Shown: piece by piece, positions 16,693 through 25,651 of the stretch | How positions within the stretch are numbered: position 1 is the stretch's first letter | How the letters are laid out: every line of letters begins with the position of its first letter | NCBI GenBank assembly: GCA_037130425.1 | Contig: JBAXTB010000003.1 | Coordinates: forward strand, 1 to 62,699 | DNA from: M3007 sp037130425 | GTDB taxonomy: Bacteria > Bacteroidota > Bacteroidia > Chitinophagales > Saprospiraceae | Length of the DNA stretch: 62,699 nucleotides | Direction of reading: 5' to 3' | Notes under the pieces: model-generated | Told to the model about the DNA's origin: nothing | The model's database searches: none | The model's input: the letters and a program-made list of their open reading frames with translations, nothing else | Made by a program: the position numbers and the translations under genes

Positions 16693-17586
16693 TTAATCCG
16701 GCCTCCGCGTTTTACGCGGCTGCATTACAATCATCGGTTGTTGAACTGGGGGTGTTTGTTTCGGCGTCGTCTCCGGGGCTTTTTCCTCAGCATTCGGGTT
16801 AAACGATTCCTCTCCCCCACCGGAATTCACTGTGCTCGGATTTTGTTCAGGCGCAGGGTTTGAATTTACAGGTTGCACGATAACTGCTTCCGAATCGTCG
16901 GCTTGCTGCGGAGCGCCAAACAAGGTTTTGGCCGTTTCCTTCAGTCGTTCCATAAATTCTTGCGAAGCAAATCCAGCCACAAACGCGATCCCGATATACG
17001 GGAACATACCCTGTACCGTTTGCCAGCCGGAACCCGTACCCTGCGCTGCCAGTGCGCCAGCAAAAAAGGTGCTTAAAAAGAAGGTAAACAAACCGCAAAT
17101 CACACCGGAAATCGGTCGAACATAAAACGGCATTTCTAAATAAGCAGGAAAAAAAGTCCGGTCGCGCGAAATTTCAAATATGCCGCGCAGGTTGGATAAA
17201 GCGCCGCCCAAGCCGCCCGCAAGCGAAATAGCCCACAACACGTAAGCAATCATGTCCGGAATAATCGGCGCCTGAGATTTGCTTTCTTGTTTATCCGCTG
17301 GTTCAAGCGTCGAGTCATTTGCCGGCTTTAAAGTGTCTTTTGTGACCACTTTTGAGGAATCCACCTTGGTTTTACCGGTGTCACCGACGCTCAATTTCTT
17401 TTCAACTTTAATTTCTGTGACAACGACCTGTTTGCGGTTTGCATTGGCTTCCGCGTGGGCTGCTTTCAAAATCGTTTGATACAGCAGCAAGGACATAATC
17501 ACGGTAATCAGCACATTATAAAGGACCAAAATAACGGTTCGCTTGCGGCTGAGGTCTTCGGTTGGAGATTCGTTTTCGTTTGCCAT
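16693..17586 (-). CDS. Membrane protein of unknown function with proline-rich tail
   Basis: Not recognised as a family member. The 297-residue protein has an N-terminal hydrophobic segment (about 16-37, VILVLYNVLITVIMSLLLYQ), a charged K/V/D/S-rich periplasmic or cytosolic stretch (about 45-108), and three more hydrophobic segments: MIAYVLWAISLAGGLGGALSN, ISGVICGLFTFFLSTFFAGAL and PYIGIAFVAGFASQEFMERL. A low-complexity Pro/Gln/Asn/Glu-rich tail follows. The SQEFMERLKETAKTLFG segment suggests a cytosolic helix after the last membrane pass. It is upstream of, and may be cotranscribed with, nothing obvious: the next minus-strand gene (Ppx/GppA) lies upstream, 63 bp away. Confidence 0.7.
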   Translation of the reverse strand: MANENESPTEDLSRKRTVILVLYNVLITVIMSLLLYQTILKAAHAEANANRKQVVVTEIKVEKKLSVGDTGKTKVDSSKVVTKDTLKPANDSTLEPADKQESKSQAPIIPDMIAYVLWAISLAGGLGGALSNLRGIFEISRDRTFFPAYLEMPFYVRPISGVICGLFTFFLSTFFAGALAAQGTGSGWQTVQGMFPYIGIAFVAGFASQEFMERLKETAKTLFGAPQQADDSEAVIVQPVNSNPAPEQNPSTVNSGGGEESFNPNAEEKAPETTPKQTPPVQQPMIVMQPRKTRRPD

Positions 17587-17649
17587 TGGAAAATAGTTTT
17601 CCCCTAACGGGTTGGTTAACAGATATTTTAAGCAGGTTTTGGCGCCAAA

Positions 17650-18567
17650 TCAAGGGTTTGCCTTTGAAATTTCTTCCAACATGCCCTCCTTCATGGCGTA
17701 AGTGGAAGTAAAAATAATATCTATTCCGGTTTTGTGCAATATGTACCGCACTAAAATTAAAGCTACTACCACCATTTCGGCGCGTTCTTCCGGCAAACGA
17801 TCCATCGCAAGACGCTCGGCAAGGGTGCTGCGGATTAAATCAAGGTAAAAAGGCTCGAAATCAACTTTTTCAATAACACCATAAGTCTCCGGTTTTTCAG
17901 CCGGATCAAGTAAAAACAAGTCGATCACATCAAAGGTACCCGACGCGCCGATCAGGGTTTTGGCCGGGAACTGTTCGAGCGCGTGCCACAAGTCATGCAA
18001 GGCCGTTTCGAGAAAATCTTCCAAAGTCTTAATCTCGTCGGCATGAACCGGGTCGTTTTTGTGGAAATTTCGGAATAAAACCGCTACTCCAATCGGAAAA
18101 CTTTGTTGCCAATACACCTGCGCGTGGTCGGCAATAATGAACTCCACGCTGCCGCCGCCAATGTCCATAATCAGGACTTTGCCTTCCGGAAAAGGCACCG
18201 CCAGTCGGACGCCGGTGTAAATCAATTGCGCTTCCCGGTCGCCGGAAATCACTTCGCCCTGAATACCGGTCAAACGCGCGGCTTCCGCCAAAAACTCCGA
18301 CGCATTTTCCGCCGTGCGCAAGGCTGCTGTACCAAAGGCTTTTACGGCCGATAAGGGCACCTCATACTCAGCCAATTGGCGACTAAATCCCTGTAAAGCG
18401 GCAAGTCCGCGCTCGAACGCGGCAGCCCCGATCCGGTGAATGCCTTCATCAGCCAATTTTACGTACACTTTTTGCCGCAATATCGGCTGCCAAACGCCTT
18501 GGGCATCGCGGTCGGTAATCAGCAAATGAAACGTGTTTGTTCCCAAATCAATAACGGCACAACGCAT
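17650..18567 (-). CDS. Ppx/GppA family phosphatase
   Basis: The family hydrolyses inorganic polyphosphate or the 5' phosphate of pppGpp. The 305-residue protein has the ASKHA-fold signatures AVIDLGTNTFHLLI (about 4-17), the catalytic-Glu region ending SGDREAQLIYTGV, DIGGGSVEFII and IGASGTFDVIDL. It is the short form: the C-terminal HD-like and helical domains of Escherichia coli Ppx/GppA are missing, as is usual for the Bacteroidota version. It lies between two other minus-strand genes with small gaps (13 bp to the barrel gene). Confidence 0.88.
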   Translation of the reverse strand: MRCAVIDLGTNTFHLLITDRDAQGVWQPILRQKVYVKLADEGIHRIGAAAFERGLAALQGFSRQLAEYEVPLSAVKAFGTAALRTAENASEFLAEAARLTGIQGEVISGDREAQLIYTGVRLAVPFPEGKVLIMDIGGGSVEFIIADHAQVYWQQSFPIGVAVLFRNFHKNDPVHADEIKTLEDFLETALHDLWHALEQFPAKTLIGASGTFDVIDLFLLDPAEKPETYGVIEKVDFEPFYLDLIRSTLAERLAMDRLPEERAEMVVVALILVRYILHKTGIDIIFTSTYAMKEGMLEEISKANP

Positions 18568-18580
18568 TTTTTACTTAATT

Positions 18581-19228
18581 TTAAAACATATAAACACCTT
18601 CTAAATAAAGGCAATGCCCCAGCCAGGCATTTTTAATGGGCGGGGTTTTCCAATCATTCGGGTTGTACATGGCGCCGATGCCGCGCACCCAGCGCAAAGT
18701 GAGGCCGAAATGTTTGGTAAAGAAAAAATTAGCGCCGATAAGCAGGCTTATGTCATTTTTTTTCAAAAAGCCGTTTGCGACACGCTCAATTCCGTTGGGC
18801 TCTCCTTTAAATTTGTAGGAAAAAAAACGCGCATACGACAAACCGGCATTAAAAGAGATGCGGTAAAAATTGTCGGAAGCATCATCGCCTTCCACCAACC
18901 AGTCGTTATAATGCCATTGAATCGGCACTTCGACATAATTCAGGGTGAGCGAAAAGTTGTTCGGATTGTAGTTATCCCGAATGATTTCGCTTTGAGAACC
19001 GCGCTGGGCGTACAACATTTCAATGCTGGCATCGGCGCGCTCGCCTAAGCGCGCGAGAACGCGTAAACCGGTTACTAATCCGGGTTTGTTATAACCTGCC
19101 GAGTTATCGCCGTCAATTTGAGAGGCCGATACGCCTGCTATGATGCCACTGCGGAAGCGCGCTTGGGCCGACAAAAACAATGGCAAAAAGCCGGCAAGCA
19201 ACAGTGTGAAAAGGTATTTATGGTTCAT
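18581..19228 (-). CDS. Outer-membrane beta-barrel protein, PorT-like
   Basis: The product (215 residues) starts MNHKYLFTLLLAGFLPLFLSA, a signal peptide, then ARFRSGIIAGVSASQIDGDNSAGYNKPGLVTGL. That is the usual opening of the PorT-type outer-membrane barrel, followed by alternating amphipathic strands (EMLYAQRGSQSE, LNYVEVPIQWHYND, ISLLIGANFFFTKHFGLTLRW) and an aromatic end (YLEGVYMF). I prefer the ATG at 19228; a second in-frame ATG lies 12 bp upstream. Whether it acts in T9SS or is a generic barrel cannot be told. Confidence 0.8.
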   Translation of the reverse strand: MNHKYLFTLLLAGFLPLFLSAQARFRSGIIAGVSASQIDGDNSAGYNKPGLVTGLRVLARLGERADASIEMLYAQRGSQSEIIRDNYNPNNFSLTLNYVEVPIQWHYNDWLVEGDDASDNFYRISFNAGLSYARFFSYKFKGEPNGIERVANGFLKKNDISLLIGANFFFTKHFGLTLRWVRGIGAMYNPNDWKTPPIKNAWLGHCLYLEGVYMF

Positions 19229-19385
19229 CTTGACATCCATGTAGATAGTGGTAAAATTTGGATACTTTTGCACGACGCAAGGCGAAGATAGGTGCAAAAT
19301 TGGGTTGCGCCCGGAAAGAAACATACTTTCCGGTTAAAAGATTATGATCGCCTGCCTAAAAATTTCAACCCGTAAACGCTCATCC

Positions 19386-19652
19386 ATGCGCTACACCCAA
19401 ACCACCCTAAAAAAATTAGAAGCGCTCTTCGAGGAATTGGATTATTCCATCCGCTATGAAAAGGGCAATTTCCAAAGTGGTTATTGCCTCGTGGAGAGCC
19501 GGCGCATTGCTGTTATCAACAAATTTTTCGACACAGAAGCGCGCATTAACTGCTTGCTTGATATCCTGTCGGGTATTGATTACAGCAAAGAATCCTTAAG
19601 CGAAAAATCACTCGAACTGATTGACAAATGGAAAAAGGGACAGGAAGATTGA
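19386..19652 (+). CDS. Small conserved protein upstream of the metallo-hydrolase
   Basis: An 88-residue protein, MRYTQTTLKKLEALFEELDYSIRYEKGNFQSGYCLVESRRIAVINKFFDTEARINCLLDIL and onward. It looks like a small globular alpha/beta protein without a signal peptide. Its last 25 bp overlap the start of the MBL-fold gene, so the two are translationally coupled, which argues that it is real. Function unknown. The frame extends upstream to 19344, but the ATG at 19386 gives the more protein-like N-terminus. Confidence 0.75.
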   Translation: MRYTQTTLKKLEALFEELDYSIRYEKGNFQSGYCLVESRRIAVINKFFDTEARINCLLDILSGIDYSKESLSEKSLELIDKWKKGQED

Positions 19653-20410
19653 CGTTTACCCTGCTTGGAACAGGCACTTCACAGGGCGTTCCGGTGATCG
19701 GATGCGACTGCGCGGTTTGCCGCTCAAGCGACCCGCGCGACAATCGTTTGCGCGCTTCGGCCATCATCAGTTTTGATAACACAAACGTAGTCATTGATGC
19801 CGGACCGGATTTCCGCCAACAGATGTTGCGCGAAGGCATAAAACACCTTGACGCTATTCTACTTACACATGAACATAATGACCATGTAATTGGGATCGAC
19901 GATATTAGGCCGTTTAACTTTAGCACAAACCGCGCCATGGCCGTGTATGCCCTTCCGCGCGTTGCCGAGGAAGTGCGCAAACGATTTGAGTATGTATTTG
20001 CCGAATATATTCTAGGTTTGCCGCAAATTGAATTGCATTTATTGGACAAAGACACGCCCCTGCAAATCGGCGCGCTTTTGATTCGTCCGGTTGGCGTCAT
20101 GCACGGACGTTTGCCCATACTCGGATTCCGGATTGGGGACCTGACTTATTTGACCGATGTAAAAACCGTGGAACCGGAGGAATTAAAAAAAATCATCGGT
20201 ACCAAATATTTAGTGGTAAATGCGCTCCAACACAGCCACCACCCGACCCACATGAACTTGGAGGAAGCCCTGGCTTTTGTGGAAACAGTAAAACCCGAAA
20301 AAGCCTGGTTCACCCATGTAAGCCACCAAATGGGCCTGATGGAAGACATTGAAAAAACACTACCTCCTGGCGTTTCCTTTGCTTATGACGGCTTGCGTAT
20401 AGAATTTTAA
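19628..20410 (+). CDS. PhnP-like MBL-fold metallo-hydrolase
   Basis: The 260-residue protein has the metallo-beta-lactamase motif THEHNDH (His81, His83, Asp85, His86), LLGTGTSQGVPVIGCDCAVCRSSDPRDNR with Cys26, Cys28 and Cys31 as a probable structural zinc site, and later histidines (NALQHSHHPTHM, WFTHVSHQMG). This layout matches PhnP, a cyclic-phosphate phosphodiesterase, and related hydrolases. No phn genes are near, so the substrate is open (a cyclic phosphodiester is the best guess). It overlaps the small upstream gene. Confidence 0.88.
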   Translation: MEKGTGRLTFTLLGTGTSQGVPVIGCDCAVCRSSDPRDNRLRASAIISFDNTNVVIDAGPDFRQQMLREGIKHLDAILLTHEHNDHVIGIDDIRPFNFSTNRAMAVYALPRVAEEVRKRFEYVFAEYILGLPQIELHLLDKDTPLQIGALLIRPVGVMHGRLPILGFRIGDLTYLTDVKTVEPEELKKIIGTKYLVVNALQHSHHPTHMNLEEALAFVETVKPEKAWFTHVSHQMGLMEDIEKTLPPGVSFAYDGLRIEF

Positions 20411-20543
20411 GTTTCATCGCTTGTAAAAATAAACCGAAAGTCCTGATATTGTTGGAAATAAGCGAATATCTTCGCTCCGTGCTTGTCTATACAATTTAAT
20501 TGTAGGGCACCTAAAAAAGTAAAACCAACGCCTTGCCATTTCT

Positions 20544-21638
20544 GTGAGTATTTCGACGTCCGTAGTACCTGAACAAATTCCGCAAAATAACCAAGCCTGG
20601 GCAGACCGTCTGCGCAATTGGGCCACCATATTAGTTATTACCATACATGTATCTGGCCCGGTAGCACATAACAATACGGAATATAACACCTGGTATTGGT
20701 GGTCGGCTAATTTGTGGGATTCATTCGCGCGCCCTTCTGTGCCCCTCTTTATCATGCTCAGCGGTTTTTTGCTGCTCGGCAAGGATTATCCGTTGGGAAA
20801 CTTTTTAAAACGTCGTTTTTCCCGTGTGGCAATCCCCTGGTTATTTTGGTCGGTGGTGTACAGCATTTATAACCACTTGTCGACCAATGATCCGGCGACG
20901 TTCAAAGATGCTTTTTTACATTTGATTCAGAATCAGGTGCATTACCATTTGTGGTTTATTTACCTGATTTTGGGCTTGTACCTCACCTACCCTATCCTGA
21001 ACCCTTGGGTACGCAGCGCGCGTGAGGAGGATTTTTGGTACTTTTTTACGCTTGCTGCCCTTGGAACCTGGGTTTATAAGGCACTGAGTCAGGGTTTCGA
21101 CATACATATTGGGTTGTATTTTGAATTGTTTACTAACCAGGTCGGGACTTTTGTGCTGGGGTATTATCTTGGAACGAAGTTTACCGCTACTGGCGCGCCG
21201 GGAGAACGGATTAGTCCCTGGCCGGTGAGTCACAAACAATTGCTTTGGATTTCCGTAGCCTTGATTGTGCTTGGTACGGCGGCTACGGCTTACGGCACAT
21301 TTTGGGCAAGTACGACCCGTGGAAATGTCTTTAACTCTTTTTTTTATGATTATTTAACGCCGAATGTTGGGTTAAATGCCGCTGGCTGGTTCATTTTTGC
21401 ACAGTTAATGTTTCAACGACCGGCTCTGTTCGATTTTGAAAAAGAGTTCGCAGCAGCGAGTTTCGGCATTTATTTCATCCACGTTTTGGTACTTGATTGG
21501 TGGAGCAAATCTGGGTACTGGGCTTATAAATTTCATCCGGCTAAATGTATTCCCATTATTATATGCCTTGTGTCGTTGATGTCATTTTTATGGATCATCC
21601 TCATACGGGCGCTGCCGGGTGGTAAAAAAATCACCTAA
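20544..21638 (+). CDS. Acyltransferase 3 family membrane protein
   Basis: This family O-acylates surface polysaccharides and other extracytoplasmic substrates. The 364-residue protein begins with a GTG codon. It shows RLRNWATILVITIHVSGPV (the catalytic His of the family lies in this first-helix motif), then SFARPSVPLFIMLSGFLLLGK, a family hallmark, and about ten hydrophobic segments. It is followed after 6 bp by the isoprenoid-enzyme gene and then gmhA, which points to one operon with a role in envelope glycan or lipid synthesis. Confidence 0.87.
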   Translation: MSISTSVVPEQIPQNNQAWADRLRNWATILVITIHVSGPVAHNNTEYNTWYWWSANLWDSFARPSVPLFIMLSGFLLLGKDYPLGNFLKRRFSRVAIPWLFWSVVYSIYNHLSTNDPATFKDAFLHLIQNQVHYHLWFIYLILGLYLTYPILNPWVRSAREEDFWYFFTLAALGTWVYKALSQGFDIHIGLYFELFTNQVGTFVLGYYLGTKFTATGAPGERISPWPVSHKQLLWISVALIVLGTAATAYGTFWASTTRGNVFNSFFYDYLTPNVGLNAAGWFIFAQLMFQRPALFDFEKEFAAASFGIYFIHVLVLDWWSKSGYWAYKFHPAKCIPIIICLVSLMSFLWIILIRALPGGKKIT

Positions 21639-21644
21639 AACACC

Positions 21645-22706
21645 ATGACAATCAAGCAGTTAGAAAACCAAATAGCAGAAAAAGATCCACCTAAAAGTCT
21701 GATTCGGCATTGGTATTTTTTGCTGCACGCCACTGTTTGGTTAACCGGCGCGTTTATCCGTGCGGCATGGTATTTTAAAACACGGGCCTTTAGCGACTTG
21801 GCGATTCCGCATCCAGAGACGTTGAATTCCAAGGAAAAAAGGCGGTTCCAGCATTATTTTTACGGCACAACTTACTTGAGTATCGTTTTCGGAGCCTTGC
21901 GCGGACGCACACGCAGTCGGCGGGAGAAGAATTTATTTACCAATTTGGCGGCGCTTGCCTATTTCTTTGACGACCTCGTTGACGCTTACCGCGATTCAGA
22001 TCAAACCGGTATTTTATGGCAAAACAACCCTGAATTGTATGGCCAAACCGCCGATCCGAGCGGACTTGCCTTGCATTTTCTTCAAAATATTTACAATGCG
22101 CTGCCGCCCCAACATGCCGACGAGTTTAAGGATTACATGCACCGGGTTTTTAATGTGGAAACCGCTGGCAGACAAATGGTTAATTGGAAGCCGAATATCC
22201 AGGAATTGGATCAAATAACGGCTGATAAAGGCGGCTTTTCCGTGCTCATGTTTCGGCGGGTGCTTGAAAATTCATTGTCGGAAGCAGAAAAGAATGCCCT
22301 GTACGAATTTGGTCATTTAGTTCAACTCTGCGATGATATTTTTGACATCTGGTTTGACCAGCGCGACGGAATCCACACTTTACCCTTGGAATTGCTTGCG
22401 CAAAAAAAACTTCCATTTCTAATACAAACATTTGAACAACAAGTAATTACAACGAAAAGCGCATTGTACAATTCAATCGCTAGGCCACTCAATGCGCAAC
22501 AAAAACTTGGCCTTGGACATCCGGGCGCTGCATGGGGGGTGATTCACTATTTAGTCACGGTGACGCGGGTTTGTTTGAAACACTATAAAAATTTGGAAAA
22601 AAAGCACGGAACTTTGTCCTTCGAAAATCGCACCTTGCTGGTGGTGGACATGGAACGCTGGAATAACCGCGTGCGGGCGGGTTGGTTATTAATTTTCAAG
22701 ATTTAA
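21645..22706 (+). CDS. Class 1 isoprenoid biosynthesis enzyme-like protein
   Basis: A 353-residue protein with two Asp-rich motifs that fit the all-helical isoprenoid synthase fold: DDLVD (residues 109-113, in AYFFDDLVDAYRD) and DDIFD (230-234, in LVQLCDDIFDIWFDQRDG). Such motifs bind Mg2+-diphosphate in prenyl transferases and terpene cyclases. The protein is not close to IspA-type synthases, and the product is unknown. Gaps of 6 and 15 bp to its neighbours suggest cotranscription with the acyltransferase and gmhA. Confidence 0.75.
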   Translation: MTIKQLENQIAEKDPPKSLIRHWYFLLHATVWLTGAFIRAAWYFKTRAFSDLAIPHPETLNSKEKRRFQHYFYGTTYLSIVFGALRGRTRSRREKNLFTNLAALAYFFDDLVDAYRDSDQTGILWQNNPELYGQTADPSGLALHFLQNIYNALPPQHADEFKDYMHRVFNVETAGRQMVNWKPNIQELDQITADKGGFSVLMFRRVLENSLSEAEKNALYEFGHLVQLCDDIFDIWFDQRDGIHTLPLELLAQKKLPFLIQTFEQQVITTKSALYNSIARPLNAQQKLGLGHPGAAWGVIHYLVTVTRVCLKHYKNLEKKHGTLSFENRTLLVVDMERWNNRVRAGWLLIFKI

Positions 22707-22721
22707 GCAGGACATTCAAAC

Positions 22722-23303
22722 ATGCCAATAACAAAAATTGCCGCCATTATAACAAGCAGCATCGCCGCCAAACAAGCCATTTTAGCAGATGACGCGCTGT
22801 TAAATCGCATCCAACAAACGGCAGACCTGTGGATTGAATGCTACCGAAAAGGCGGCAAAATCCTCTTCTGCGGCAATGGCGGCAGCGCGGCCGACGCCCA
22901 GCACCTTGCAGCCGAACTGAGCGGCCGTTTTTACACCGACCGGCCGCCTTTATATGCAGAAGCATTGCACGTAAACGGCTCTTATGTAACGGCTGTCGCC
23001 AATGATTACAGTTACGAAGTGGTGTACGCCCGCATGGTGGAAGCCGCCGGGCGCGCGGGTGATGTGTTGGTGGCATTCAGCACTTCCGGAAATTCGGGCA
23101 ACGTGCTTAAAGCCATTGAACAAGCACGCAAACAGGGTATGTTCGTCGTAGGATTTACAGGCGAAAGCGGCGGAAAAATGCGTGAAGAATGCGATGTTTT
23201 ACTCAATGTCCCTTCGAAAGATACGCCGCGGATTCAGGAGTCGCATATTATGATTGGGCATATTGTGTGTGAGTTGGTGGAAACAGAATTATTTGGGGTT
23301 TAG
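22722..23303 (+). CDS. gmhA: D-sedoheptulose 7-phosphate isomerase (SIS domain)
   Basis: GmhA converts sedoheptulose 7-phosphate to heptose 7-phosphate, the entry to ADP-heptose for lipopolysaccharide core. The 193-residue SIS protein has FCGNGGSAADAQHLAAELSGRF, FSTSGNSGNVLKAIEQAR and DTPRIQESHIMIGHIVCELVE, with the catalytic Glu and His positions in AAEL and ESHIMIGH. It is the last gene of the three-gene plus-strand run and converges on the DUF4143 ATPase gene. Confidence 0.9.
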   Translation: MPITKIAAIITSSIAAKQAILADDALLNRIQQTADLWIECYRKGGKILFCGNGGSAADAQHLAAELSGRFYTDRPPLYAEALHVNGSYVTAVANDYSYEVVYARMVEAAGRAGDVLVAFSTSGNSGNVLKAIEQARKQGMFVVGFTGESGGKMREECDVLLNVPSKDTPRIQESHIMIGHIVCELVETELFGV

Positions 23304-23351
23304 CCCAATGACAAAAGAAAACCAAAATCCTTAGGTCAATGACGTAGGCGT

Positions 23352-24476
23352 TTAATCCAATAAAAACGCCTCAAAGTTGTCGCGATGAACCGTTTGAGAT
23401 GAAATTGGTTGATATTTTTCGATAAAAGATGCCGGAAATTTGGACTTCGCTTTAGGATTCCATTTCATTTCCCAGGCATAAAAAGCGCCATCAGATTCCT
23501 CTATATAGTCAATTTCCTGCTGTTGGTAAGTGCGCCAAAAGTATGTTTTGGCCCAAATACGTTGATAATGAATATATTTTAGCCGTTCGCTTACTAAAAA
23601 ATTTTCCCATAGCGCACCCGCATCCGTGCGCAAAGCCATCGGTTTAAAATCTGCGAGCACTGCATTTCGTATACCGTTATCATAGAAATAGATTTTTCGG
23701 CTGCTGTTAATTTCATTGCGCAGGTTGCGGCTTAAAGGTCCAAGCCGGAATACGATGAAGGATTTTTCCAACAAACCGATATACTGCTCCACGGTATTTC
23801 GATCAATTTGCAGCAATTGTGATAGTTCATTATAGGAAACTTCCGAACCAACCTGTAGCGCTAATGCAGTCAGCAATTTTTCTAACAGCTCTGGTTTTCG
23901 AATACCCCCATACTCCAGAATATCCCGATATAAATAACTGCTGCTCAACTGATTAAGCACTTCGCGTTCATCGCCGGTTTGATTTATGACCTCCGGGTAC
24001 ATCCCATAAAGCAGCCGTTGTTCGAGTTGTTTGCGCGCATCCAAAAATCCGATACTGCCGACTAATTCCTTCCATGAAATGGGGAACATCAAAAATTCCC
24101 ATTTTCGGCCGGTTAGCGGCTCACTAATTTCACTTGCAAGGTCTAAGGAAGATGAACCACTTACTAAAACCCTAATGCCCGGAATCTGATCGATTATAAT
24201 TTTTAACGTAAGACCGATGTTTCGAATGCGCTGTGCCTCGTCAATGAAAACGATTGTTTTTTTGCCGATAATCTGACGCAGACGTTGCTCATTCGCATTT
24301 TCCAACAATGCAGGAACCTCTGCTTCGTCGGCATTCAGAAATAAATAGTCACCGTGCTCGGTACAAATCTGACGCAACAAAGTAGTCTTACCCACTTGCC
24401 TTGGACCCAGGATAACGATTGCCTTACCAGAATCCCAACGGCTTTCAATCTGTTGACGAAGTAGCCTTTCAATCAT
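23352..24476 (-). CDS. AAA ATPase with DUF4143 domain
   Basis: This is a stand-alone ATPase of a type that is abundant and mobile in bacteria; its function is largely unknown. The 374-residue protein has Walker A ILGPRQVGKTTLLRQ (about 22-36), Walker B TIVFIDEAQRI, the sensor-like VLVSGSSSLDL, the LTGRKWEF motif and the C-terminal DUF4143 with a wHTH-like start (YNELSQLLQIDRNTVEQYIGLLEKSFIVFRL) and a PD-(D/E)XK-like end (QQEIDYIEESDGAFYAWEMKW). A weak 8-bp hairpin overlaps its stop. Confidence 0.88.
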   Translation of the reverse strand: MIERLLRQQIESRWDSGKAIVILGPRQVGKTTLLRQICTEHGDYLFLNADEAEVPALLENANEQRLRQIIGKKTIVFIDEAQRIRNIGLTLKIIIDQIPGIRVLVSGSSSLDLASEISEPLTGRKWEFLMFPISWKELVGSIGFLDARKQLEQRLLYGMYPEVINQTGDEREVLNQLSSSYLYRDILEYGGIRKPELLEKLLTALALQVGSEVSYNELSQLLQIDRNTVEQYIGLLEKSFIVFRLGPLSRNLRNEINSSRKIYFYDNGIRNAVLADFKPMALRTDAGALWENFLVSERLKYIHYQRIWAKTYFWRTYQQQEIDYIEESDGAFYAWEMKWNPKAKSKFPASFIEKYQPISSQTVHRDNFEAFLLD

Positions 24477-24719
24477 TTTTATAAAATTTGTAGATTATAA
24501 ACCCCAAATTTAATAAAATATATTGAATAGAAAGGAATTTTAACATTTTGCCTTTTATCGAAATGGGCTTGCCTGCGCATAACGCATTTCATCCGCGATT
24601 TTGCAGCTATCGGGCAAATGCGGTTCGAGTGCGATATGTGGTATGAGCAGTGTAATTTTGCAGCAATATTACATTTTAAAATCTTTGAAAACACCTAAAT
24701 AAATTTAAAAATACCCGTC

Positions 24720-25626
24720 ATGATTAATTGGCTCGGCGTTTATCCCGCACTCACTACCCCATTTACCGCTTCAGATTCAATTGATTATCCGGTTTTTGAC
24801 AAAAACCTGCAAGCGCAAATGGACGCCGGTGTAAACGGTGTAATCCTGGGTGGTACCCTTGGAGAGGCCAGCAGTTTGTTAAATGAAGAGAAATATTCGC
24901 TGGTACGCCATACTGTGGATCAGGTGGCCGGTAAGATTCCGGTGGTTATGAATATTGCCGAACAAACGACTCGGGCTGCGGTGGCTGCTGCTACAGAGGC
25001 CGAACGTTGCGGCGCTTCCGGGCTAATGTTTGCTCCCGCCCATGCGCTACAAGGCCGATGACCGTGAAACGCTGGCGTATTTTAAAGCCATTGCCGAAGC
25101 CACGCCCCTGCCGATTATGATTTACAACAACCCGGTGGATTATAAAATTTTGGTTACGCTTGATATGTTTGAAACCATGAGCGCCTGGCCGAGCATACAG
25201 GCGGTTAAAGAAAGTACGCGTGATGTTAGCAATGTTACCCGTATGATTAATCGTTTTGGCGAGCGTTTTAAAATTCTGTGCGGTGTCGATACCCTGGCTT
25301 TGGAAAGCCTGTTCATGGGCGCGCACGGTTGGGTAGCCGGTTTGGTGGATGCGTTCCCGCGCGAAACAGTGGCTATTTTTAAGTTAGCCAAAGCAGGTCG
25401 CCACGCAGAGGCATTGGAAATTTATCGTTGGTTTTTGCCTTTGCTGGAATTAGATATTCATCCTAAATTGGTGCAATACATCAAATTAGCCGAAGTAGCT
25501 ACTGGTATTGGAACCGCCCATGTTCGGGCGCCGCGCCTGCCACTCGAAGGCGCTGAATACACAGAAGTATGGAATATCATTCAAAAAGCGCTGATGATTC
25601 GGCCCGTGTTGCCGGAATTGCCGTAA
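24720..25626 (+). pseudogene. Dihydrodipicolinate synthase family protein, split by a frameshift
   Basis: DHDPS-family lyases/aldolases use a Schiff-base lysine. The first 100 or so codons (from the ATG at 24720) encode WLGVYPALTTPFTASDSIDYP and GVILGGTLGEASSL. The second part, in the next frame, encodes the catalytic tyrosine (IMIYNNPVDYK) and lysine (QAVKESTRDVSN) and runs to a normal C-terminus. Removing one T from the TTT at 25029-25031 restores GLMLLPPMRYKADD across the joint and gives a protein of about 301 residues. Either a sequencing error or a recent loss of function. A Nudix regulator gene follows after 25 bp. GGTLGE instead of GTTGE argues against true DapA. Confidence 0.85.
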
Positions 25627-25651
25627 TTTCGCGGCAAATTACAATACCACT

